Assembly: GCA_019916065.1 (NCBI GenBank) | Contig: CM034239.1 | Location: forward strand, 46,327,812 to 46,391,811 | Length of the DNA: 64,000 nt | Source of the DNA: Vitellaria paradoxa | Taxonomy: Eukaryota; Streptophyta; Magnoliopsida; Ericales; Sapotaceae | Direction of reading: 5' to 3' | Shown here: positions 47,767 to 61,912 of the stretch, in pieces | Numbering within the stretch: position 1 is the first letter of the stretch | Layout: each line of letters opens with the position of its first letter | Notes under the pieces: generated by a model | What the model was told of the DNA's origin: nothing | Databases searched by the model: none | Seen by the model: the letters and a program-made list of their open reading frames with translations, nothing else | Translations under genes and position numbers: made by a program

Positions 47767-50700
47767 TCATCTCTTGGTTTTATCAAGAACTTCAATGTAT
47801 CTCTTTGGAATTCCATATTGCTCAACCAGATGTCTTCCAAGATCATCAATCACACCGCCTTGAACCAGAACTTCATGTCCCTTCTTGCCTGAACACACAG
47901 AAAAGGAAAGGAACAGATGCAAAAGAGGCTTTCAAAGTATCACAGAAGTTACACTTCCTGTGCACCACCAATAAACAATTAAAATGTGGACCAAGGAATT
48001 CAGTACCTTGATCCCTCCAAAACGTTCACAAGGACCACAACCAAGACATCTAATGTTTCTGTGTGATTAACATTCGGCATATGTTGAAGTACACACAGAC
48101 AACATCTATCCTCAAAGCGATTTAAATAAAATATGCTACCAAATCAACATTAGAAGAAAGTTTTTTTTTTTTTGATACGAAAGAAACCTCTCGCCGGTGA
48201 ACCGTCGCGAATAAAACCTCCGGGCGAGCGCACCACCCCGCAAGACACGCCCACCGATAAGACCGAGCGCCAAGGAAGAGATTCGAACCCGAGACGTGGG
48301 AAGCATGCCCACTCTCCAAGCCGACCCCTGCTCCACTGAGCTAACCCGTGCGGGTAACATTAGAAGAAAGTTAAAGGTTCATTGAAGTACATATGGGCAA
48401 CAAATACCGCACACAATATAAATAACACATGTTACCAAATCAAAATCAAAGACACTTGAAGAAGAAGATATTTCATGCAGATCAATGAACCTACTCAACT
48501 TTGTCCGCTTACAATCATTGAAGCCTCCAAAATTTCCAAATTATTTATCTGCAATCTTGGCTATACACGTAGGCCTTTTTACAAGCTAAATAATTGTTTT
48601 TTGTCTTTGTTATTCATTTGGCTTGAGGAAGGCAAAGATGTTGAGTTGTTCGCCTTTTTGGATTCTGTCGATAGTTTGGAGTTGTAATGTGACCCTTGGG
48701 TCCCATTTACATCTTTTTTATGCTTTTTATAAAATTTCATTTACCTATCTCCAAAAAAAAAAAAAAAAAAAGGAGAGAGAGGGGAAAAAAAAAAAGAGAG
48801 AAGAAAACATGACAGCTACCTAAATGATATTTTCCTACTTCTCCCAATGTTGGCCATATATTCCAAGTTTTAGCTCTACATTTGTCTACATGTGCTTCAG
48901 TGAGCCCAAAATATTACTGAATCAAAGTTGCTCATGAACAACTTGGTTCACACCCCTATTTGTGTGCGTGCTTGCAAAAGAGAGCAGTTTCCAATCCAAA
49001 ATCAACGGGAATGGATGAAATAACATCTAAGGGTGAAATAACATATGGAGTTGCAGCTTCCAATTCAAGTCATAACCAAAGCACCTCTACCTATAGAATA
49101 ACAAATCACCGCCTGTATGCTTAAACTTTTTGACATTTACAAAAATGGTAAGACAGGCATTCCAGATCTTAAAGAATAAAGAGCTATACCATGAACTAAA
49201 AAGGGAAAAAAATGAATAGCACTAAAGCATTGCACATGGCCTCAAGAACTATGCAATCATGCTTGTTGTCAAATAAGAAGCAGAAAATAAAACGTACAAA
49301 TATATATATATATATATATGGTCAGAAGCAATACCAGGTAGCTCTGCCACCGATAAGACCGAGCGCCCAGGAAGAGATTCGAACCCGAGACGTGGGAAGC
49401 ATGCCCACTCTCCAAGCCGACCCCTGCTCCACTGAGCTAACCCGTGCGGGTAACATTAGAAGAAAGTTAAAGGTTCATTGAAGTACATATGGGCAACAAA
49501 TACCGCACACAATATAAATAACACATGTTACCAAATCAAAATCAAAGACACTTGAAGAAGAAGATATTTCATGCAGATCAATGAACCTACTCAACTTTGT
49601 CCGCTTACAATCATTGAAGCCTCCAAAATTTCCAAATTATTTATCTGCAATCTTGGCTATACACGTAGGCCTTTTTACAAGCTAAATAATTGTTTTTTGT
49701 CTTTGTTATTCATTTGGCTTGAGGAAGGCAAAGATGTTGAGTTGTTCGCCTTTTTGGATTCTGTCGATAGTTTGGAGTTGTAATGTGACCCTTGGGTCCC
49801 ATTTACATCTTTTTTATGCTTTTTATAAAATTTCATTTACCTATCTCCAAAAAAAAAAAAAAAAAAAGGAGAGAGAGGGGAAAAAAAAAAAGAGAGAAGA
49901 AAACATGACAGCTACCTAAATGATATTTTCCTACTTCTCCCAATGTTGGCCATATATTCCAAGTTTTAGCTCTACATTTGTCTACATGTGCTTCAGTGAG
50001 CCCAAAATATTACTGAATCAAAGTTGCTCATGAACAACTTGGTTCACACCCCTATTTGTGTGCGTGCTTGCAAAAGAGAGCAGTTTCCAATCCAAAATCA
50101 ACGGGAATGGATGAAATAACATCTAAGGGTGAAATAACATATGGAGTTGCAGCTTCCAATTCAAGTCATAACCAAAGCACCTCTACCTATAGAATAACAA
50201 ATCACCGCCTGTATGCTTAAACTTTTTGACATTTACAAAAATGGTAAGACAGGCATTCCAGATCTTAAAGAATAAAGAGCTATACCATGAACTAAAAAGG
50301 GAAAAAAATGAATAGCACTAAAGCATTGCACATGGCCTCAAGAACTATGCAATCATGCTTGTTGTCAAATAAGAAGCAGAAAATAAAACGTACAAATATA
50401 TATATATATATATATGGTCAGAAGCAATACCAGGTAGCTCTGCCACTGATGTACTACAAGCAAATTTCTTCTGCAGCTCTGATGCCAATGCTTCAGCATC
50501 TATCAAAAATGACTCCATTCCAGAGAGTTTTGTCACTTTCTTATTTCCTTGCCTCCTCTCCGTCATAATTTGAATTGTTTTCAGAGCACCTTTTCGGATG
50601 ACTGACTCACTCCCCCTCATAACTCTGTGATGAGCTTGCATCCGGTTTATAAATGTTGCCCCTAAATCTTTCTTATGAATTTCAGTTGGATAAGTAGAGC

Positions 50701-53700
50701 CTTTTTTTATGGCTCCCTTGTACAACGCATCACATAGTATTGCATCTAAAACTATCATGGACTTGTCCGTTGGTTTAACTAGATTTTCTTGGTCGATGTA
50801 CCTGAAGACAACCTCAGTGGCTTCTGAGGCACTATAAAGTTTCCCTGTATCAGCTCCAACAGAAGCAAAAATGGGATTAACATGCACACTTGGCTTATAG
50901 ATCTCTGTCACTTCCAATACTTTATGTAAACGCCCTTCACTGGTGCTCTGATTGGTAGATTGCTCATTTTTCTCCAATTTTTGTTTTTCTGGCTTGAATG
51001 ATGTATATTCCGGATGACTACGGTTGACAGAAAATAATGTAACCTCTTTCTTATGCTTATCTTCTTTTACTGAGATCTATGCAGTGTGTAAAATAAACAG
51101 GAAAGCAAAAAGAAAAAGAAAAACAAGTAAGCATACCAATACATTAACAGATTACAAGCATCAAAAACCCAAAACTATTTATTAGCTCAAAGTTACACCA
51201 ATTAAACATTAACCTACCCCCTTCATTTATTTATTTATTTTTTTAACATCCCAATTTAAAAAGCTTAGATATACAGACAAACAAAAACACAAACACTAGA
51301 CTATACAGAAATGCTGACAATGCAGTTTTTTTAAAAACTAACAACAAATAAATATAGCTTTTTATGTGCATGAACATAGAAACTTGTCCATGTCTTATAT
51401 TATAAATACATTTATATTTTTGTTTATATTGCAATCCAAGAAACTTAGATATGAATATAGACACAAAATATGAATACAGTACAAGACGAACATGCCGACA
51501 TGTCAATTTTCATTAAAAAACCAAGGGAAGACACTATAGAGTGATAATAACAAATAAAGATATATTTATATATGGATACAATGCATATATATCATTTGTA
51601 GCAAAATTGTTAAAAATAGGTAAATTACAGGGACCTCCACTGAACATTTGGTAAACTATATTAGACCGACCCCGTACCGTTCAAATATTACAATAATACC
51701 CTAATTTTACAAATTTTTTTAACACGATGACATCCATTAATATTTTGTTTGATACACAACTTGGCCTTTTTCCCAACTAAATAGAATCGACTACATCGAT
51801 CATTTTTCCCAATTTCACTCAACAAGCCATTTCTTGCATTAAACCACATCAAGTCATATCTTTATTTTTGTATTTCTACTTAGATTAGTTTTGGTCTAAC
51901 CCGCCAGCTCGTATTACCCATGATTTGGTAGCTATCACTCCTAATTGGCACATCTATCGATCTTCATTATATGTAATCAGACCACTTTTAACTGATTTTC
52001 CCTTAATTTATCTTTCACTTGATGCTAATGCTTCCATCTCATGAATCTAGTCATTCTTAATACTATCTTTTCTCATTTTACCACATTCGCATTAGCATTT
52101 TCATTTTGACTACGCTCATTTTATTAACATGTTTTCTCGTTGCCCAATATCTGAAGCATATAACGTAGCTGATCTAATCATGGTCGTTTGATACTAAATG
52201 AAAATAGTGACATAATAAAAAAATCTACAGTTTCCAATACTAGAGGTATCCCCAACTTCGGTTGGGGTCGATATTAAATGAAAATTGTGACAATCAAAAT
52301 ATTTACATTTTTCTAATACTTGTGATATACCCATCTTTAGTGGAACTAATCCCCTAGAGCTCCTAACCAAATCCCACCAGAAGGAGCCAGATAATGCCAA
52401 CTACCAAGGGGGTTCGAGCCTGTTACCTTTACTTCAAAATATTTACACTATTATTTACCCATTCTTTAAACATGCAAAATGCTCAAATGGGTTTAACAAT
52501 CCATTCTTAACAATTCATCAAGATCAACAATTTCAACATTCATCAAACCAAACCAAACCAAACCAAGCCAAGCCAAGCCTTTTCCCACTAGGTGGGGTCG
52601 GCTATATGGATTTGTCAACGCCAATTAGATCTGTTTAGGAGCATGTCCTCCGATAAATCTAGGTAAGTTAGGTCATGTTTAATGGTTTATTTCCAGTTTC
52701 TCTTGAGTCTTTCTCTACCTCTCCTACTCCTGACAATCTCTATACTTTCACACCTTCTAACAGATGCCTCTGCTGGACGCCTTCTAACATGGCTAAACTA
52801 TCTTAATCGGTTTTCTCTCATGTTATCTTCAATCGGTGCTATTCCTACTTTGCCCCTAATCTCCTCGTTCCTAATCCTATCTTTCCTTGTAATCCCGCAC
52901 ATCCACCTTAGCATCCTCATCTCCGCAACTGCCATCTTCTGACCATGATTATGCTTTACTGCCCAACACTCTGATCCATATAGCAGCGCTGGTCTAACCG
53001 CTACCTTATAATACTTTCCTTTCACCTTGAGGGGGATTTTAAGGTCGCACAAAACCCCCGAAGCACTCCTCCATTTGGTCCATCCAGCTTGAATCCTGTG
53101 ACTTACATCAGTATCAATCTCTCCATCTTGTTGCACCATAGATCTAAGGTAACTAAATTTATCTTTCTCTACAATCTTTTGTGTGCCTAAACTTATTTCT
53201 ATACTACTCGTTATCCTACTTTGATTAAACTTATATTCTATATATTCCGTCTTACATTGGCTTAGCCTAAACCCTTTTGTCTCTAACGTATCCCGCCACA
53301 ATTCTAACTTAGCATTCACTCCTTCTCTCGTCTCATCTACTAAAACAATATCATCTGCAAATAGCATACACCACGGCACCTCATCTTGAATATGTCTTGT
53401 AATCTCATCCATAACTAAAGCAAACAAGTACGAGCTTAACGCTGAGCCTTGATGTAAACCAATCGTGATAGGGAACTCATTAGTCTCTCCACCAGTCGTC
53501 CGTATAGATGTCATGGCTCTATCATACATGTCCTTTATCGCCTCAACATATGCGACACACGCTCCTTTCTTTTCCATTACTCTCCATAGAATCTCCCTAG
53601 GAACCCAATCATATGCCTTCTCTAAATCGATGAACACCATATGTAAATCTTTTTGATCTTCTCTATACTGTTCCATTAACCTCCTCAAGAGAAAAATAGC

Positions 53701-55855
53701 CTCCATGGTTGATCTTCCAGGCATGAAACCAAATTGGTTCTCTGAAACGTTTGTTGTCCTTCTTAGTCTTCTCTCAATAACTCTCTCCCATAATTTCATC
53801 GTATGGCTTATCAATTTAATCCCGCGATAGTTCGCACAGTTCTGAATATCTCCTTTGTTCTTGTATATGGGTATAAGGATACTTTTCCTCAATGCATCAG
53901 GCATCTTCTTGCTCTTTAACACTACATTAAAAAGTTTTGTCAACCAACTTATGCCATCCTCTCCTAAGCACCTCCAAACCTCAATAGAGATACCATCTGG
54001 TCCAACCGCTTTCCCATTCTTCATCCTTTTTAATACTTCTTTTACTTCTTCCCTACTGATTCTCCTATAGAACATAAAATTTAATTCTTCCCTAAAAGTG
54101 GTAAACAGCCCCAAATGTATGTCACTACTACTGCTTTCGTTAAATAACTTGTAGAAGTAGCTCTTCCAACGCTCCTTTATCTCCTCTTCCTTTACTAATA
54201 CCTTTTCATCCCCATCCTTAATGCATTTAACTTGGTTTAAATCCTTGGTCCGTCTATCTCTAGATTTAGCAAGCTTGAATATCTCTCTTTCGCCCTCCTT
54301 AGTGTCAAGTCGCCTATATAAATCCTCAAATGTCTTTGTCTTAGCCTCACTAACTGTCTTTTTGGTTTCTCTTCTAGTTTCTCTATACCTCTCCAAATTC
54401 GCTTCATTTCGGTCGTTTTGCCAAGATTTAAAACACTCTCTTTTAACTCTTATCTTGTCTTGGACGGCCTCGTTCCACCACCATGCCTCTTTCTGTGCCG
54501 GAGCACTCCCTTTGGATTCTCCTAAGACTTCTTTCCCTACCCTCCTAATACACTTTGCTACCTTATCCCACATAATATTTGCACTCTCATTTACCGTCCA
54601 AATGTTTTCCTTTAGTACTCGTTCCCTGAATGCTGCTTGCTTATCACCTTTTAAGTTTCACCATTTAGTCTTTGAGCATCTATACGACTTCTTTTTTCTA
54701 GCCCACCTTTGAAGCTGCATATCTATGACCAACAACCTATGTTAGGCAGTCAAGCTCTCCCCCGGTATAACTTTACAATCTTTCCAAGCTACACGATCTC
54801 TTTTCCTAGTTAAGAAGAAGTCAATCTGTGTCTTTGAGGAGCCACTCTTATAAGTCACCAAATGTTCCTCTCTCTTCCTAAAAAAAGTATTCGTCACTAT
54901 GAGATCATAAGCCACTGCAAACTCCAAAATATCCTTCCCTTCTTCATTTCTATCACCGTAACCATATCCCCCGTGTACTCCTATGTATCCATCTATGTCA
55001 CGTCCTATATGACCATTCAAATCTCCTCCTATGAAAACCATCTCTCCTTGAGGTATCTCTAATAGCATTCCTTCCAAGTCTTCCCAAAACTTCTCTTTAT
55101 GTACATCTCCTAAGCCCACCTGGGGGGCATAAGCACTAATTACGTTTACTATCTCTTCAGGGGATGTCCCCAAATTTTACCCCCCAAAATTATTGCATAT
55201 ATTAGAAAAGAAATGTGAACAAGAACTCCCTATTCAAAAACAAATTGGAAGCTTTATGTCCTAAAATTTCAAAATTAAATAATAATGATAATAATTAATA
55301 ATGAATAATAAATTAACAGAAGGGTTAAAAGGTAATCCATCTAGTTTTTATTTTGTTTCTAGACTTTGATGCACGCGTGGCATGTATCCCTTATTTGTAA
55401 AATTTAAACAGTGAAGGGATAGAAAAATAAAATTAAGTGGTACTTAGAAAATTGAGTAGCAAAATTACCATAATAGGTAGGCGAATTTAGAAAGTTGATC
55501 GGGGGGCGCGGGGGGAAGTGGTTAAAAGGGTATAAAAGGATAAGGGAAAACTCTTAACCAACAACCCCCCCCCCTTTTTTCCTTATATAATAGTATTTTG
55601 TTATTAGGTTTCAAGTTTCATCAAACTTGCAATGCATTTCGTAAGCCTAAATGATGCACATTGGTCTATCAAGTGTCCAATTTTATATAAATTAAGAAAA
55701 AATAATTAAGGCACATTCAGAGAAGTGCCATGGACATGGATGTACTCAACATGGACATGATACCTTCTTACACGTTTCCATACCTATTAGATTCCATCAA
55801 GGGACAAATGATAAAGGATGGTCTCCTAGAAGCAAACTATTATATAGAAATGAAC

Positions 55856-55895
<40 letters not shown>

Positions 55896-58800
55896 GCACG
55901 GGGGCACGCACGCGTGCGCAGATGAAAGAGAGAGTACAAGAGACCAAAGAAGCAAGCACAAACAGTTCAAATAGCTTCCATACTAGTAGCCAAAACACTT
56001 GTTGGGCACCACATTCAACAAAGTGTGTGAGATATGCCACAAGGTATGTCCATTTATTTTAGCATATTTTCTTCAAATACAGTCAGAATACACTTAGGAT
56101 TGAGTTGCCCGAATCTCCAAAATCGTAAAATCTTCTTCCTCACCTTGTTACTTCTTTATATTTTTCAATGTCTTTGAGCTATGATATTAAAATATTTCAT
56201 TAGTAATCTTGTGAATTTTATATCTGCACCCACACACGCGACTAAGAAAATTATATTTCTCACCATATCTTTACCGTATTTGTAACCTCATCTTTTTCAA
56301 AATCCCCGTTTTTCATGTGCATGCTACCTAGCTGAAGCAGCTCTTAAGCAGGGGACTAATTAAAAAAAATAAATGATAATCATCATTCGTGCCATCAATT
56401 CGTGCATAACAATCAGCCAATAGGTTTGAGCAGAAATCCTTCCTAAAACAAGAAGGCTCCTCATAATTTCATCTGTATATTTAAAATGATAGGCATCTCA
56501 CAAAATATATCTCACATATATATTGTTTTTTCTTTTTCTGATAGTTTCCAAACGAATACAAAACAGTAAAAAAACTATCATCTATCAGAAAACAGAAAGT
56601 CTGGCCCCACGAAGTTACTCAATTAGTTTGAAAGATGATTTAAACAATATTGCATGATTTAAGTTGGAAAGCCACAGAGTTACATATTTGATGAATGTAT
56701 CTATGTTTTAACATATTGAAGCATCAGAAAACGCACCAATCCTGAAGAGGATTTAGACTGTAACCACTTGGACAATTTCTTGTGTGATGATTTCTTGATA
56801 TCCAGGGTGACACCAGAAGGTCTACAAGGTAGGACATGACCAGACCTACACGAGCAAAACAAACATTCAATCGCATTTATTGGAAAGTGAGCATGAAAAT
56901 AAAAACAATAACAACATAGTGAAACATGCTTCTTTTCAAGACAAAATGATCAATGATGCAAACATACAAACATGTCAATATAAACTGCAGTTAATGTTCC
57001 TAGTTTTAATCTAAAATGCTCATATGAGGCATAAACTGAAACTCTGAAGTTATAAAAAGTTCAATGATAATATAAACACACTGACAGACTAAAAGTTCAA
57101 TAAAACAATAAATTAATTTGATTAAGTGTTCTATTTGTAAGTAAGAGAATGGTACTAATAGGCATCAAGGGGATGCTGCCCAATTACAAGAAGACCGATT
57201 ACAAGAAGACCACCAACTCCAACAGTCGGCATAAATTCGTGTGTTTGACAAAAGAATAAGAAACTGTGTATGTCCAGGTCTCTTCCCCCGGGAAGGCAAC
57301 TATACAAAAGAAAGAAAATAATATTCACTTTGCACAAAGAAATCTCTACATCTTACAAACTACTACTAGTTCTCTGTTCCCATACCTTCCACGAGAGACA
57401 AAAAGGAACTAGCATCCAAGCTTTCCTCCTCTTGCCAATATTCCCCTCCCCCCCCCCCCCAAAAAAAAATAAAAATAAAAATAAGAAAAATAAAAGAACA
57501 CCTTGAAAGCATGTGTTGCTTTAGATGGGAAAACCCACCGCATACAAAGCAATTTAGGACCAGATCCCAAAGCTCACTCGTCCATGAGCACGGTATAAAC
57601 CAATGATCTATCAATTCAGCTGCCAGAGTTTCCGCACACTTTCTTTTCTGATGTAAAACTTTTATAAATAAACCTATGCACAGATATATTGATGACCAAC
57701 ACCAGATGTTATCTGGTATCGTATTTTTTTCTGTTTCCTTCTTTTCTTTCTCAGGAAAAATATAGATTAATAAATAGCAGCATAAGCACACAGAAAGGAA
57801 CTAGTAAGAAACTAAAAAACAAAAGTTTAGAATAAAAGAACGAAAAGATAGCATAAAGCTTATGTAGATAGCATAATCTGTTGGATCCTTTCTTGGCATC
57901 TCCTTTAGGCTTTTAATAAAGTTTGATTTAAAAAACTGAAGGTCATAATCATCTTTCCTCGAGAAGAAAATTAAGAAGACGACGACAACGATATTATTAT
58001 TATAGCAAATCAAAGATTATGATTCTAAAACACAAAGCTAAATTAGAATCTTTAGCTGGCAGCTTCGATCATTAGCACACAATAATCCACCTTCCTTTTT
58101 TATCTGTAAAGAACGTACATGCCAAGATAACAAGGAACAACACAAGCTAGACACAGAAGACACGCAAGAAATAAAAACAAAAAATAAAAAAAATGCAAAC
58201 CAAATGGGAAATAGAACAAACTCCAAAAGCAAGAACTCAGATCAGCAAAATATTAAATTTTTAAATATACAAATCAAGGCAAGACATGGCATGGCATAGG
58301 TATTTTGTTATATAGATGCACACGTATGATGTATATGTGCATATACAGTCGTTATCATATCCGGTACATCTGTGTACACACACAAACCTACCATGACCGC
58401 CACCCTCCAAAATCCATGCATCTTCTATTCTCAAGTGTAGACAACATCATAATATCTCCCCCCAAAAAAATAAAAAAATAAATAAATTTCCTCTTATTTG
58501 CAATAATACACTTCTAACATTTAAGAAGGTGGCCCCTGTTTGCAGGTATTTTGCAGCGCAGTGTCAAGTATCTACCGAGCATCAGAATTCTCATTTGCAC
58601 ATATAAATAGTCCAAGATATCCTAAACACATGTCTAGGAGTTACGTAGAAGTGCCTGTGTCCAATCAAACAAGGCTTCTCAGAAGTTTTGTGCTTCTTGG
58701 CCACAAAACCCTATGTGAACTCTGTCTCTATCATTGGGTTGGCTTAGGAACCAAAATTCTGCAGATAGTAATGATATCATTCTTTACTTCCTCTAGTATC

Positions 58801-61800
58801 CCTCTTTAATTTCAAAATTCTTCTAATCCAATAATTATACAAGACAACTTTTCTACTTTACAATGTCCTGTGACTACAGAGATATTAACATGGATATCTC
58901 CACAAGAACTCTCATCATGAGGAATCTATTTCTTGCAGGTACTACTACTACACGCACCTAGAGCATCACTTCCTACACATGAATACTTGTACCCAGTAGG
59001 TCAAGGTCCCAATAGCTACCACTTACACATCATTCAAACTACCCTCCCAAAAGGTAACAGACAGGAATCCATAGGTTCACTCCTTGGTTGGTGGTGTTCA
59101 GCCAGAAATTCTATGTTTACACACAAAACTACCCTTCCTCTTTCCAAACACATCACCAGTACTTTATGATTAAAGACAACATTCACCTTTCTTTTCGCTT
59201 CCTCCTTATTTACTTTCTTGCAAACGAAAGAAAATAAAAACAAGGGAAAAATATACAACATTATGTAAAATTTAAAAGATTAGGTATGGAAGGACAGAGA
59301 ATAAAAATTCTGGCTCCAAAGAAATCCCTAGTAACTGGTTTCTTCTTTATCTTTTGGAACGGATGGGGGGTTTGGCCATAAGTGGAGGCAGTGAATTTTA
59401 TGGTATATTTCTACTGTTAATGATTCAAAAGGCGATACAAGGAGGCGGTTTTATAGAAGGTTTTGCAGTAAGTGGCAGTAATTCTAAAAGAGTAAAGGTT
59501 TGACATATTTTATTTGCAGATGACACTATAGTATTTTCCGAGGCAAGTCAACTACAGTTGGGGTAGGTACAAAAGGATGAGAAAAAGAATTTTGGCTCCA
59601 TAGAAATCCCCCATCACATGATTTCTTCTTTATCTTTTGGAACGGATGGGGTTTGACCACAAATGGAGTCAGTGGATTTCACAGAATATTTCTACTATTA
59701 ATGATTCAAAACGCGGCGCAAGGTGGTTTCATAGAAGTTTTTGCAGTAGGTGGCAAAAATTTTAAAAGAGTGAAGTTTCACATATTTTAAACTGCATGCT
59801 ACTAAGCCATACCTCCATGAACATCTAGGTGGTGTGCATAATAGAGTATATCGAATATAACTCACTTCAAAACAAAAACTAAATTTAATTTGCTACAAAC
59901 ACAACAACTTGACCACCAAATTAAGAAACCATAATCCATCTAACAAGGATCCACCTTATGGAATCAATATTACTTTTATCTTTCCACAAATTCAAGGATA
60001 AATCAGTTTCACGTTTTAGCTTCAATTGTTTGGTTACTAGCTTTAGAGTGCACATAAGAAAATTTCAATATCAATAGCATCATCTATTTACTATTAAATA
60101 AGTAAACAAAAGGGATATTGGTGAAGCCCACAACTTGGTGAAACTTTTTCTTCTAATCAGTTTCAAGTTTTAGCTTCAATTGTTTGGTTACTAGCTTTAG
60201 AGTGCACATAAGAAAATTTCGATATCAATAGCGTCATCTATTTACTATTAAATAAGTAAACAAGAGGGATATTGGTGAAGCCCACAACTTGGTGAAACTC
60301 TCTCTTTTTTTTTTTCCCCTTTTATACCCTTCAATGACCCATTATTTGAAAGTTCGTCTACAATAACTTCCAAAAACTACCAACTTAATTAAGTAATTTC
60401 AACACTGAATTTTGTAACTACTATTCAGTTTTACTTTTATAACCCTCCATTGTTCAGATTTTACATCTAAAACCACTTGCCTAATTAAGCATTATATACT
60501 ATTTAATTTTACGTTTATATTTATCAGTTGCTTTGATTTTACACACGCATTGCATGTACACTCGCATCTATTGTTATTCATATGGCAAAAGCATCAACAA
60601 TGAAAAATATATGAATATGCATATATTAGATACATAAACATATTTACAGCATAAGATGGTGAAGATAAACAGAAAGTCTTTAATCCTTCAAGAGATTATC
60701 AGAGATCCATACCATAATGTACTTCCAGGAATGGGAAGGTCCTTATCTTTAACTGTTGTATGCAACGCTTGCAGAAGGCATCTGTCCAAAAGTACATCCA
60801 CATCCTCAGAAGATAAAGTATGCTGGTCATCAACAGTTGATTCATCAGTTTTAGCATTTTCTGCTAATTTCAGATCACCCACATCCACAGTTATTTGTTC
60901 AGCAACATCATTTTTTAACTCAGTGTGCGTTGTGGAAGCATTATCAAAGTCAGAGTGAACATCTGCAACTTCACTGGCCTCCGCCACTTCATTGTTAATG
61001 CCATTTTGTGGATCAACTGAAGAATCGACTTCACATGTATCAGAAGTTTGAGAAGCAGATACCAGAGAAGGATCCTCAAATACAACATCTTCTAGGAAAC
61101 CAGCGTTCGGAACATAATGACCTTCAACTGACCCCCTGGTTTAAAAAAAAAAAAAAAGCCCAGATAAAAGCAATGTTAGTCATGTTTCTACTCATTGACA
61201 ATTGGAAATCTGTGCCAATTATGCCCAATATTTACCAAAGTGAGTCTCGGTAGCAATGAGTTATTCTCAAAGCCTTTCCGCGCAAACCAGCTTTTAAAGC
61301 TTCAGTGCTACTCATGGTGGTAGACCCAACCTGTACAAGAATGAATCAATATTCATCAAATACCCTGCCAAAAAGCCCTGTACAATTTGCCTAGTCACAA
61401 CACTTCTAAAGGCAAGACAGTTCAAGAGCTTACTGCAATTGGAGCAGGGTTGCCAGGGACTTTCACAGCCCATGGTTCCCCAGCAAAAAATGATGGCAGA
61501 CCACCTGTGGGTATATAAATGCCAGGGAACATCAAATCTGCTCCTCCTATGACAAAACGAGAAACCTCACCCCCTTTCAGCATAAATGCAGGCAAGAGTT
61601 CAGGGACCTTCCAGAGAGCATAAACTGCCATGATAAAATAGGAAAACAATTGGCCCACTGAAAATGCATATTTTTGTTTTTATCACATAGTATATACAAC
61701 TTGCATGCATGAATCATTAGCAGCAGAGTTCAATAAAGCATTTCCAGCTTCCATTATGGTTGGAACATCTAGAAACCAAAATAAGACAAATGACCAAATT

Positions 61801-61879
61801 ATTAATGTGAAAACTTTTTACAGTGCTCTTGAGTAAGAGTGTGTTGTTTTCCTTGAATATGAATCTAAACTCCTAATGA

Positions 61880-61912
<33 letters not shown>

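Noticed and set aside
47458..47863. Poly-Lys and poly-Phe frames on both strands
   Set aside because: They are produced by the long A-runs of the 127-bp duplication.
48270..48350. tRNA gene, from the A and B box matches
   Set aside because: Internal promoter boxes are present, but they sit in a SINE with an A-tail and target duplication, and no acceptor stem forms.
52682..54712. Plus-strand frames of 60-160 aa
   Set aside because: Antisense shadows of the RTE reverse transcriptase frame.
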